From: a bacterium
GTDB taxonomy: Bacteria; Actinomycetota; Acidimicrobiia; Acidimicrobiales; CATQHL01
NCBI GenBank assembly: GCA_028819945.1
Contig: JAPPKQ010000353.1
Span: 1-9,665 of the forward strand
Reading direction: 5' to 3'
Length of the DNA: 9,665 nucleotides
Shown: piece by piece, positions 1-5,754 of the stretch
Layout of the letters: every line of letters starts with the position of its first letter
How positions within the stretch are numbered: position 1 is the first letter of the stretch
Program-made: the position numbers and the translations under genes
The notes under the pieces: generated by a model
The model's input: the letters and a program-made list of their open reading frames with translations, nothing else
The model's database searches: none
Told to the model about the DNA's origin: nothing

Positions 1-70
1 CTCGGCCAAGAGCCGCCGGCGCTGGCCCGCCTGGGCCGCGCCCGAGGCTCGAGTGGGGTTGCCGGCGCGG

Positions 71-99
71 GGCTGACCGCCGTCCGGGACGGGTCAGCC
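71..99. terminator. strong hairpin, probable terminator of an upstream gene
   Basis: GGCTGAC (71-77) pairs with GTCAGCC (93-99). Inside it, CCGTC (80-84) pairs with GACGG (88-92), leaving a two-base bulge and a three-base loop. No T-tract follows, which is common for high-GC actinobacterial terminators. Its place upstream of the methyltransferase suggests it insulates that gene from one lying off the left edge. One + frame has a stop at 74-76 inside the 5' arm, as would fit a gene ending here, but the 24 codons before it are not recognisable. Confidence 0.5.
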
Positions 100-229
100 G
101 CGGGTGTTGGCGGACCGTACGGCGGACTACATCCGGTCCCGCCCCCCCGGCGTCCCCGCCCCCGCTGGTTCTCGGCGGCCCGGCCATCCCGGACCTCTCA
201 CCGTCCCATGGCTGTCACACCCCTGTAGC

Positions 230-241
230 TATCATCGCCGC
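230..241 (+). promoter_or_regulatory. candidate leaderless promoter (-10) of the methyltransferase gene
   Basis: The hexamer TATCAT (230-235) is followed by six bases and then the ATG at 242. Transcription would therefore start on or next to the A of the start codon, giving a leaderless message. No Shine-Dalgarno sequence precedes this ATG, which fits. No convincing -35 box is visible. The same geometry is seen before the ATPase gene at 3575. Confidence 0.45.
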
Positions 242-1171
242 ATGGGGTCGGACACCGTCGGGCAGGCACCCCCGCCGCCGCCTGACGATCGGGATGAGGC
301 GCTGAGCCGGGTCCTCGACGAGGGGGTCGTTTGGGGAGACGCGGCGCAATGGCTTCGGTGCCTGCCGGCGGAGTCGGTGGACCTGTTCTTCACGTCGCCC
401 CCGTACGCGGATGCACGGGCCTACTCGAGAATCCACCCCGAAAACTACGTCGAGTGGTTCCTGCCGTTCGCTGCAGCGATGCTCGAAGCGACGAGCCCGA
501 CCGGATCGTTCGTGCTGAACATCAAGAACCGGGTGGCGAAATCGGGAGAACTGCGTGGCCAGCGCCACCCGTACGTCTACGAATTGGTGCTCGCCATGCA
601 ACGGATGGGCTGGCGTTGGGTCGAGACATACATCTGGAGCAAGCCGAACGCTATCCCCGGCCGGTTCGGGCCGCGGACGAAGGACAGCTTCGAGTACGTG
701 TACCACTTCGCCACGGGCGCCAAGCCGTTCTTCGACCTCGACTCGGTGCGAGTCCCCTACAAGGCGGACCCGGCAGAAATCGCCAGGCGGCTCGTCGACT
801 CCAACGGTCGGAGGAACACCGATGCCGGGTTCGGACGGGATCGGACCAAGACCTACGGCTGCGGCGGCGCCGATCCGGGCAACGTCATCGCCGTCAGCCA
901 GAGCTACAACCAACACCGCGGCCCGGCAGGACGCCACACCGCCGTCATGCCCGAGGGCCTCGCGGAGTTCTTCGTGAGGGCGGCCTGCCCGCCTGGCGGG
1001 GTTGTCGTGGATCCGTTCGCAGGATCGGGCACCACGACTGTCGTGGCGCGCCGCCACGGACGGCGTGCAGGCGGAATCGAGTTGCTCGACGAATACGTCA
1101 CCGTGGCGACCGAACGACTTGACGGCGACTGCGTCCAGGAGGAGTTGGGGCTGCTCCGTGTCGCTATCTGA
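242..1171 (+). CDS. site-specific DNA methyltransferase, beta class, probably N4-cytosine
   Basis: This is a 309-residue SAM-dependent methyltransferase acting on an amino group in DNA. The catalytic motif IV TSPPY is at residues 51-55. The SAM-binding motif I DPFAGSGTT is at 257-265, preceded by a motif X-like segment beginning HTAVMPE at 232. The order IV, then X and I defines the beta class, and an S-P-P-Y core is usual for N4-cytosine enzymes; N6-adenine activity is not excluded. The central region (about 175-235) is probably target recognition. The frame stays open back to a GTG at 104, but residues from there are proline-rich low complexity and overlap the promoter. I chose ATG 242 because of the leaderless -10 box and because conserved sequence starts soon after. 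No restriction endonuclease gene adjoins it, so it looks like an orphan methyltransferase. Two sampled 60-base lines gave 57% and 62% GC, below the core genes here, suggesting acquisition by transfer. Confidence 0.9.
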   Translation: MGSDTVGQAPPPPPDDRDEALSRVLDEGVVWGDAAQWLRCLPAESVDLFFTSPPYADARAYSRIHPENYVEWFLPFAAAMLEATSPTGSFVLNIKNRVAKSGELRGQRHPYVYELVLAMQRMGWRWVETYIWSKPNAIPGRFGPRTKDSFEYVYHFATGAKPFFDLDSVRVPYKADPAEIARRLVDSNGRRNTDAGFGRDRTKTYGCGGADPGNVIAVSQSYNQHRGPAGRHTAVMPEGLAEFFVRAACPPGGVVVDPFAGSGTTTVVARRHGRRAGGIELLDEYVTVATERLDGDCVQEELGLLRVAI

Positions 1172-1210
1172 CACCGAGCGCGCCGCCCTCTCCGGCGCGG
1201 GCACAGGTGT
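1171..1210. terminator. hairpin between convergent methyltransferase and lipoprotein genes
   Basis: CGCGCCG (1179-1185) pairs perfectly with CGGCGCG (1193-1199) around a seven-base loop. An outer stem, ACACC (1171-1175) with GGTGT (1206-1210), can close the structure. It fills nearly the whole 47-base gap between two converging genes, so it could serve both strands. There is no T-tract on either side. Confidence 0.55.
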
Positions 1211-1218
1211 ATCAGGGG

Positions 1219-1593
1219 TCAGCCGCGGCGGTGGGTTTCTCGGCAGTCGGCGAAGATGGCTGCGAGTCGGGCGGCGGCGGATTCCTCGTCGTCGTCGATG
1301 ATGTTGTCGGGGTCGTCCTTCACGTCGTCGTCGAGGGTCTTGAAGTCCTCGAAGCTCATCTCGGTCCGGACGCGGTCGTAGGCGCAGCCGCAGTACCGCG
1401 GGGCCACCGGGCTGATCTGGGGGTCGGCCTCGGCGGCCAGCTCGCAGCCGTCGAGGAAGTTGGCCTCGACGGTGTCGTCGAAGGAGGTGGGGGCACCCTC
1501 ATCGAAGCAGGCCGCCAGCAGCAGCGCCACGCCGGCGCAGCAGGCGAGCAGGATGATCCTCGGGCGGCTACGGCTTCGGCGTGAATCACCCAT
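1219..1593 (-). CDS. small secreted lipoprotein with four cysteines, function unknown
   Basis: The 124-residue product begins with a basic stretch (residues 5-12), a hydrophobic segment (13-27) and the lipobox LAAC, with the lipidated cysteine at residue 29. It should therefore be exported and anchored to the outer face of the membrane. The mature part has four further cysteines (50, 68, 70, 117), including a CGCAYD motif at 68-73. An even number suggests two disulfides. The stretch 88-104 is very acidic. I recognise it only as resembling small hypothetical lipoproteins of Acidimicrobiia-type actinobacteria, with a C...CGC.YD pattern and a following F..F segment; no function is known. The ATG lies 12 bases after the stop of the uracil-DNA glycosylase gene and no clear Shine-Dalgarno precedes it, so it is probably co-transcribed as the last gene of that unit. 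A sampled line was 80% GC, so it looks native. Confidence 0.75.
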   Translation of the reverse strand: MGDSRRSRSRPRIILLACCAGVALLLAACFDEGAPTSFDDTVEANFLDGCELAAEADPQISPVAPRYCGCAYDRVRTEMSFEDFKTLDDDVKDDPDNIIDDDEESAAARLAAIFADCRETHRRG

Positions 1594-1605
1594 GAGCGGC
1601 GCAGG

Positions 1606-2367
1606 CTACCCGGCGAGGCTGCGGGCCCGGTCGAAGACGGCGTCCAACATCCCCTCGGTGAGCGGGCGGGTTATGGTGTTCTGCTGGCTCAGGTGGTAGC
1701 ACCACACCAAGCCGGCCCCGCCCCCGGCGCCGGCGGCGGGACCGTCACCCGCCCCGCCGCCGGCGCGGCGGGCCCCACCAGCGGGCAGCGACACCTCCAG
1801 GCCGTGGGCGAAGCGGGGCCGGGGGCGCAGGTCCCAGTGCCGCGCCACCGCGCCGGTGGCCAGGCCGCCCAGCGCCACCACCACCCGCACGCCGCCCAGC
1901 GCCTCCAGTTCGGCCTCGAAGAAACCCCGGCAGGCGGCAAACTCCTCAGCCGTGGGCTTGTTGGCGGGCGGTGCGCACTTCACCGGAGACGTAACCCAGG
2001 CGCCGGTGAGTGCCAGCCCGTCGCCGGCGCTCACCGCCTCGGGCTGGTTGGCGAAGCCGGCCCGCCACAGCGCCCGGTAGAGCCAATCGCCGGAGCGGTC
2101 GCCGGTGAACATGCGCCCGGTGCGGTTGGCGCCGTGGGCGGCGGGCGCCAAGCCCACCACCAGCAGGCGGGCGGCCGGGTCGCCGAAGCCCGGCACCGGC
2201 CGGCCCCAGTACTCCTCGCCGGCGAAGGCGGCCCGGCGGGTGCGAGCCACCTCCTCCCGCCACGCCACCAGCCGCGGGCACGCCCGGCACGCCACCACCT
2301 CGGCTTCCAGCACCCCCAGGCGTTCAGCCGCCTCGGGGCCTCCGTCGAGCCCGCCACAATCGTCCAT
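1606..2367 (-). CDS. udgB: uracil-DNA glycosylase, family 5 (UdgB type), with unusual insertion
   Basis: The enzyme removes uracil, and in family 5 some other deaminated bases, from DNA to start base-excision repair. The 253-residue product has the family-5 water/uracil pocket motif from residue 72 (GLAPAAHGANRTGRMFTGD). Cysteines 27, 30, 131 and 146 are placed as in the 4Fe-4S cluster ligands of families 4 and 5. The C-terminal DNA-intercalation motif reads CYHLSQQNT (223-231). Two features are odd. A Gly/Ala-rich insert occupies about residues 197-219, where relatives pass almost directly from the preceding beta strand to the motif. Leucine also follows the histidine at 226, where proline is more usual. 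The ATG overlaps the ATPase stop as TGATG, indicating translational coupling; the lipoprotein follows after 12 bases. Sampled lines are about 78-83% GC, unlike the ATPase. The family assignment is firm; the effect of the insert is unknown. Confidence 0.93.
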   Translation of the reverse strand: MDDCGGLDGGPEAAERLGVLEAEVVACRACPRLVAWREEVARTRRAAFAGEEYWGRPVPGFGDPAARLLVVGLAPAAHGANRTGRMFTGDRSGDWLYRALWRAGFANQPEAVSAGDGLALTGAWVTSPVKCAPPANKPTAEEFAACRGFFEAELEALGGVRVVVALGGLATGAVARHWDLRPRPRFAHGLEVSLPAGGARRAGGGAGDGPAAGAGGGAGLVWCYHLSQQNTITRPLTEGMLDAVFDRARSLAG

Positions 2368-3575
2368 CAGACCGCCTCGCTGCCGTCGATGAGCGCCGGA
2401 TCAGTGTCGAACCGGCTCAGCGCAGCAGGGAAACTCGAGAACGGCACCACATCCACCTCGGACCGCGACTGCTGCTGATCGCCGCCGAATACAACAGTCC
2501 GGGCGGCGACGGTGGGAACGGTCGCGGCGACACGGTGCAAGGGTTTGAACCAGTCCGAGGCCACGGTCGCCCCCGACTTGATCTCGACGGCAAGGATGCC
2601 GCGACCGGTCTCATAGAACAGATCGCATTCCAGTCCGGCCGATTCCCGGTAGAAGCTGAGCCGGGGAAGGCGCCCGCGGTTGAAGCCGTGTTTCATCGCT
2701 TCGGCGACCACCATGTTCTCGAAGAGTTGGCCGCGCAACGGATGGGTCTCCACCTGGCTCGGCTCCTGAATCCCCAGCAGGTGGGCAGCGAGGCCGACGT
2801 CGTAGAAGTAGATTCTCGGCAAGCGCACCAGCCGCTTTCGGATGTTGGCGAAGTACGGCGGCAGCAGGAAGGCGATATAGCTGCGCTCGAGCACGGTCAG
2901 CCAACGCCGCGCAGTCGTGTGGGTCACCCCCGCGTCCGCACCCAGGGCCGCCAGATTGACGAGCTGCCCGACCCGTCCTGCGCACAGCGCCGAGAACCGG
3001 CGGAACGCCGAGAGGTCGCCGACGCCGCCCATCCGGCGGACGTCCCGCTCGACGTAAGTGTCGAAGTAGTCCGCCAGCGCCTGCCGCGGCTCGAGTCGCT
3101 GATCGATGATGCGCGGGTAGAAGCCCCTGTACGCGGTCTCGGCGAATCCATCTGCCCCGCCCGCCCGGCGACTCTCCTCGAAAGAGAACGGGAGCAGGCG
3201 CAGCTGCGCGATCCGGCCCGCCAGGGACTCGCTGATCGCCTCGTTCAGCTTGAAGTTCTCGCTGCCGGTGAGTACGTACAAGCCGTTCGCGCCGCCGGCG
3301 TCGGCCGCTTCCTTCAGATACGAGAAGAGCGACGGCACATGCTGGACTTCGTCAATGATCGCAGGCGTGCCGAGGTCGCGCAGGAATCCCCGCGGGTCGC
3401 GCTCGGCCCGCTCGCGGACATCGAGCGCGTCCAAGCTGATGTACTCCACCTCAGCGCCGTCGAAGGAGGATTGGCAGAGCGTCGTCTTGCCGGACTGGCG
3501 CGGCCCGGTCACCGACACGAACGGGTACTGCCGGAACAGCTTCAGCACCAGATCGGCAATCTCTCGACGAACCAC
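2367..3575 (-). CDS. AAA_14/DUF4143 ATPase with PD-(D/E)XK-like C-terminal domain (COG1373)
   Basis: This is a 402-residue P-loop ATPase of the COG1373 type. The Walker A motif GPRQSGKT is at residues 24-31 (Lys30). Walker B ends in IIDEVQ, with Asp75 and Glu76. The LTGSENF sensor-like motif starts at 102. The middle region (about 165-240) holds the helical segment typical of AAA_14 proteins. The C-terminal DUF4143 part has E316/D318 in GLECDLF and E331-x-K333 in VEIKSG, matching a PD-(D/E)XK nuclease-like fold. Biological roles are poorly known: these proteins are patchily distributed, often mobile, and sometimes suspected in defence or stress. The start is GTG 3575, six bases after a TAGAGT -10 box and downstream of a perfect palindrome, so it is probably a repressible leaderless gene. 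Two sampled lines were each 60% GC, well below the neighbouring glycosylase, which suggests horizontal acquisition. Confidence 0.93.
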   Translation of the reverse strand: MVRREIADLVLKLFRQYPFVSVTGPRQSGKTTLCQSSFDGAEVEYISLDALDVRERAERDPRGFLRDLGTPAIIDEVQHVPSLFSYLKEAADAGGANGLYVLTGSENFKLNEAISESLAGRIAQLRLLPFSFEESRRAGGADGFAETAYRGFYPRIIDQRLEPRQALADYFDTYVERDVRRMGGVGDLSAFRRFSALCAGRVGQLVNLAALGADAGVTHTTARRWLTVLERSYIAFLLPPYFANIRKRLVRLPRIYFYDVGLAAHLLGIQEPSQVETHPLRGQLFENMVVAEAMKHGFNRGRLPRLSFYRESAGLECDLFYETGRGILAVEIKSGATVASDWFKPLHRVAATVPTVAARTVVFGGDQQQSRSEVDVVPFSSFPAALSRFDTDPALIDGSEAV

Positions 3576-3581
3576 AGCTGA

Positions 3582-3611
3582 ACTCTATCAGCCAGATGTG
3601 TGCAATCTGAA
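3582..3611 (-). promoter_or_regulatory. candidate leaderless promoter of the ATPase gene
   Basis: On the minus strand TAGAGT (3587-3582) lies six bases before the GTG at 3575, the spacing expected for a leaderless transcript. TTCAGA (3611-3606) lies 18 bases further upstream and matches the -35 consensus at four of six positions. That -35 box forms the inner end of one arm of the 3600-3632 palindrome. The -10 box is itself flanked by a small dyad, GCTGA (3577-3581) and TCAGC (3588-3592). Confidence 0.45.
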
Positions 3612-3632
3612 TACCAGAGTTTCAGATTGCAC
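3600..3632. repeat. perfect 12-bp inverted repeat, probable operator
   Basis: GTGCAATCTGAA (3600-3611) and TTCAGATTGCAC (3621-3632) are exact reverse complements separated by nine bases. The site lies in the 157-base gap between the divergently transcribed ATPase and phosphatase genes and overlaps the likely -35 box of the ATPase. No T-run follows, and it precedes rather than follows genes, so an operator for a dimeric regulator is more likely than a terminator. A further CAGAT at 3593-3597 could pair with ATCTG at 3605-3609. No regulator gene is adjacent. Confidence 0.85.
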
Positions 3633-3717
3633 TGATATAGCGCCGGTGCCAAGTGCCGGAGCGGTCAGGCTCAGCGTCAGTGGCCGCTCGCTGGGGCCCC
3701 GAGGGATCGCCGAACGC

Positions 3718-3732
3718 TAGGTTGAGCGGGCG
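3718..3732 (+). promoter_or_regulatory. weak candidate -10 box before the phosphatase gene
   Basis: TAGGTT (3718-3723) fits TANNNT and lies nine bases before the ATG at 3733, which would give a leader of only about three bases. There is no strong Shine-Dalgarno sequence before this ATG, consistent with a very short leader. No -35 match was found. Confidence 0.3.
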
Positions 3733-4368
3733 ATGCCTGCACGCCGACCCGTGACCGTCCTGCTGGTGCGCCACGGGCTGACCGCCACCACCGGGACGGT
3801 GCTGCCGGGCCGGGCGCCCGGGCTGCACCTCTCGGAGGCAGGCCGCTCCGAGGCCGAAGCGGCGGCCGCGCGCATCGGCGCCCTCGGCGGCGTGCGCGCC
3901 GTGTACGCCTCGCCGCTGGAGCGAGCCGCCGAGACCGCCGCCCCGATCGCCCGGGCCACCGGTCGGCGGGTCCGCACCGTGGAGGGACTCAACGAGTGCG
4001 ACTTCGGCGCCTGGACGGGGCGCAAGCTGGCCGAACTGCGCCGCCTCGCCGCCTGGCGACAGGTTCAGCACACTCCGAGCGCCTTCCGCTTCCCCGGCGG
4101 CGAGTCGTTCGCCGAGATGCAGACCCGCATCTGCGACACCCTCGGCCAGTTGGCCGCCCGGCACCGGGGCGGCGCCATCGTGGCGGTGTCCCACGCCGAC
4201 CCCATCAAGGCGGCGGTGGCCCAGGCGGTGGGCACACCGCTGGACCTGTTCCAACGCCTCGTCGTCTCGCCCTGCTCGGTCACGGTCATCGCCTACGGCG
4301 GAGATGGCCCCGTCGTGTTGACCGTAAACTCCACCGGCGACGACCTGCGGACCCTGCGGCCCGGCTGA
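3733..4368 (+). CDS. histidine phosphatase superfamily protein, MSMEG_4193 family
   Basis: The 211-residue product belongs to the phosphoglycerate-mutase-like histidine phosphatases. The phosphohistidine motif is LVRHGLT at residues 11-17, with His14 as the likely nucleophile and Arg13 beside it. The second conserved arginine is Arg64 in SPLERAAET. Glu88 in NECDFG is the probable acid, and the second histidine is His154 in SHAD. All core residues are present, so it should be catalytic, as a phosphatase rather than a true glycolytic mutase; its substrate is unknown. The start TVLLVRHGLTATTGTVLPGR and the context identify the actinobacterial MSMEG_4193 family, whose members sit in a conserved run with DUF3090 and SCO1664-family genes (in Mycobacterium tuberculosis Rv2135c-Rv2133c). 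Here the DUF3090 gene follows after 18 bases. The ATG at 3733 places the catalytic histidine at the usual N-terminal position. Confidence 0.93.
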   Translation: MPARRPVTVLLVRHGLTATTGTVLPGRAPGLHLSEAGRSEAEAAAARIGALGGVRAVYASPLERAAETAAPIARATGRRVRTVEGLNECDFGAWTGRKLAELRRLAAWRQVQHTPSAFRFPGGESFAEMQTRICDTLGQLAARHRGGAIVAVSHADPIKAAVAQAVGTPLDLFQRLVVSPCSVTVIAYGGDGPVVLTVNSTGDDLRTLRPG

Positions 4369-4386
4369 GCGTCGCCCTTCAGCACC

Positions 4387-4896
4387 ATGGCCTCCTCCTA
4401 CGAGTTCTCCGACGTGGACGGCTTCGCCTGCGGAACCGTCGGCCCCAAGGGCCGGCGCGTCTTCTTCCTGCAGGTCCGCGAGGGCGGCATCGAGGCGTCG
4501 CTGAAGATGGAGAAGCAGCAGGTGGCCGCCCTGGCGAGATTCCTTGCTGAGATGCTCGGCGACATCGAGCGCAAGGGCAGCGCCGACACGCCGCCGGATC
4601 CGCGGGACGCCGACGCCACCGAGGCCGACTTCCGCGAGCCCGACGGCCCCGACTGGATCGTCGGCACCATCGGCGCGGCCTACGAGGAGACGAACCGCCG
4701 CATCATCCTGTGGATCGAGGAACTCACCGAGGACGACGAGGACGAGGCCGCCTCGGCGCGCATCGCGCTCCGTCCCGGGCAGGTTGCCGGCTTCGTCCAG
4801 CAGGCGAACACCCTGGTGGCCGCCGGCCGGCCGCCATGCCCGTACTGCGGCGCGCCCCTCAATCACGACGACGGCTTCTGCCCCTGCTGGAACTGA
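4387..4896 (+). CDS. DUF3090 family protein with C-terminal zinc-binding motif
   Basis: The product is 169 residues, close to the family's length. The N-terminal part opens SYEFSDVDGFACGTVGPKG, followed by RVFFLQVREGG and a helix with KMEKQQVAAL (about 40-49). The family segment WIVGTIGAAYEE (90-101) and an acidic patch (111-120) follow. The C-terminus has CPYCG (151-155) and CPC (165-167), a four-cysteine zinc-ribbon-like motif. As I recall the family, the tail usually reads GHxCPR.NGYRR; here it ends shortly after, at CPCWN, so the tail is shortened and carries an extra cysteine. The biochemical function of DUF3090 is unknown. It lies between the phosphatase (18 bases upstream) and the SCO1664-family gene (12 bases downstream), so one transcript and a shared process are likely. 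No strong ribosome-binding site is visible. Confidence 0.9.
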   Translation: MASSYEFSDVDGFACGTVGPKGRRVFFLQVREGGIEASLKMEKQQVAALARFLAEMLGDIERKGSADTPPDPRDADATEADFREPDGPDWIVGTIGAAYEETNRRIILWIEELTEDDEDEAASARIALRPGQVAGFVQQANTLVAAGRPPCPYCGAPLNHDDGFCPCWN

Positions 4897-4908
4897 CCCG
4901 GCGGCGCC

Positions 4909-5754
4909 GTGGCCGAATCCGCAATCCGGGCGAGGGAGCCCATCGCCGACGCCGACGCCCTCGATGCGCTGCGCCACGGCGAGTTGCGCGTCCTGGGCCG
5001 CCTGCCGTGGAGTTCCAACGCCACGTTCCTGGTGGACGTGGGACCCGCTGACGGGCCGGCCGGCCGGCGGGATGACGGGACGAGCCACAGGCCAGCCGAC
5101 GGGCCCGGCGACAGACCAGCCGACGGGCCCGGCGACAGACCCGCTGACGGGCCGGCCGACGAGCCGATCCTGCAGGCCGTCTACAAGCCCGGCCGCGGCG
5201 AGCGGCCGCTGCACGACTTCCCACCGGGCCTCTACCGGCGCGAGGCGGCGGCCTACGAGCTGTCGGCGGCACTGGGATGGGACCTCGTGCCTCCCACCGT
5301 GGTGCGCGACGGCCCGCTGGGAACCGGCTCGCTGCAGCTGTTCGTGCTCGCCGACTTCGAACAGCACTACTTCACGCTTCGCGAGCGGCCCGAACTGCAC
5401 CCGGCGCTCCGCAGGCTCTGCGCCTTCGACATCGTCGCCAACGCCACCGACCGCAAGGGCGGCCACGTACTGCTGGAAGGCGGCGACCACGTGTGGGCCA
5501 TCGACAACGGGCTGTGCTTCCACGCCAACTTCAAGCTGCGCACGGTGGTGTGGGACTTCGGCGGCGACCCGCTGCCGGGCGACGTCGACAGTGGCCTCCG
5601 GCGGCTGTGCGGCGACGGCCCGCCCGAGCCGGTCGCGGACCTGCTCGACGCCGCTGAGTGCGCGGCGCTCGCCACCCGCGCCGAGACGCTGCTGACCGAC
5701 GGCCGCTTCCCCACCGACCCGTCGGGCAGGCGCTGGCCCTGGCCCGTGGTGTAG
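4909..5754 (+). CDS. SCO1664 family protein, kinase-like fold, with in-frame repeat insert
   Basis: The 281-residue product is the third member of the actinobacterial triplet. The family is annotated as uncharacterised and resembles phosphatidylinositol-kinase-like or HipA-like phosphotransferases. The nucleotide-site features are VYKP (91-94, Lys93 as the likely phosphate-binding lysine), the loop PGRGERPLHDFPPGLY (94-109) and Glu112 in the following helix. The catalytic-loop-like motif is FDIVANATDRKGGH (173-186; Asp174, Asn178, Asp181). The metal-binding-like motif is AIDNGLCFH (197-205; Asp199). All look intact. Residues 46-85, just before the lysine strand, are a low-complexity insert of five 8-residue units that relatives lack; it is probably a surface loop. 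Translation starts at GTG 4909, 12 bases after the DUF3090 stop, and no better start keeps the N-terminal family region. Its substrate is unknown. Pairing with a phosphatase suggests opposing phosphorylation steps, which is inference. Confidence 0.9.
   Translation: MAESAIRAREPIADADALDALRHGELRVLGRLPWSSNATFLVDVGPADGPAGRRDDGTSHRPADGPGDRPADGPGDRPADGPADEPILQAVYKPGRGERPLHDFPPGLYRREAAAYELSAALGWDLVPPTVVRDGPLGTGSLQLFVLADFEQHYFTLRERPELHPALRRLCAFDIVANATDRKGGHVLLEGGDHVWAIDNGLCFHANFKLRTVVWDFGGDPLPGDVDSGLRRLCGDGPPEPVADLLDAAECAALATRAETLLTDGRFPTDPSGRRWPWPVV
5044..5163 (+). repeat. 24-bp minisatellite, five in-frame units, inside the SCO1664-family gene
   Basis: Five consecutive 24-base units fill 5044-5163 exactly: 5044-5067, 5068-5091, 5092-5115, 5116-5139 and 5140-5163. 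Units three and four are identical. The first and last share their first 19 bases. The second is degenerate but keeps GACGGG in register. Each encodes eight residues: PADGPAGR, RDDGTSHR, PADGPGDR, PADGPGDR, PADGPADE. Because the unit is a multiple of three, copy-number change would not shift the reading frame. Confidence 0.92.

Noticed and set aside
1..76. Open + strand frame ending at TGA 74-76, possibly the tail of an upstream gene
   Set aside because: Only 24 codons are visible and none match a known family. The adjoining hairpin makes it possible, but the sequence cannot support a call.
104..241. N-terminal extension of the methyltransferase from GTG 104
   Set aside because: The 46 extra residues are proline/arginine-rich low complexity, overlap the likely promoter and follow a terminator-like hairpin.
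215..1204. A 329-codon minus-strand open frame opposite the methyltransferase
   Set aside because: The + strand carries TSPPY and DPFAGSGTT in the correct beta-class order; the antisense translation has no recognisable domain.
3600..3632. The palindrome as a rho-independent terminator or transposon end
   Set aside because: It precedes both divergent genes, lacks a T-run, has no partner copy in the window and no transposase nearby.
5044..5163. The tandem repeats as a CRISPR array
   Set aside because: Units are directly abutting without spacers and are translated in frame within a conserved gene.
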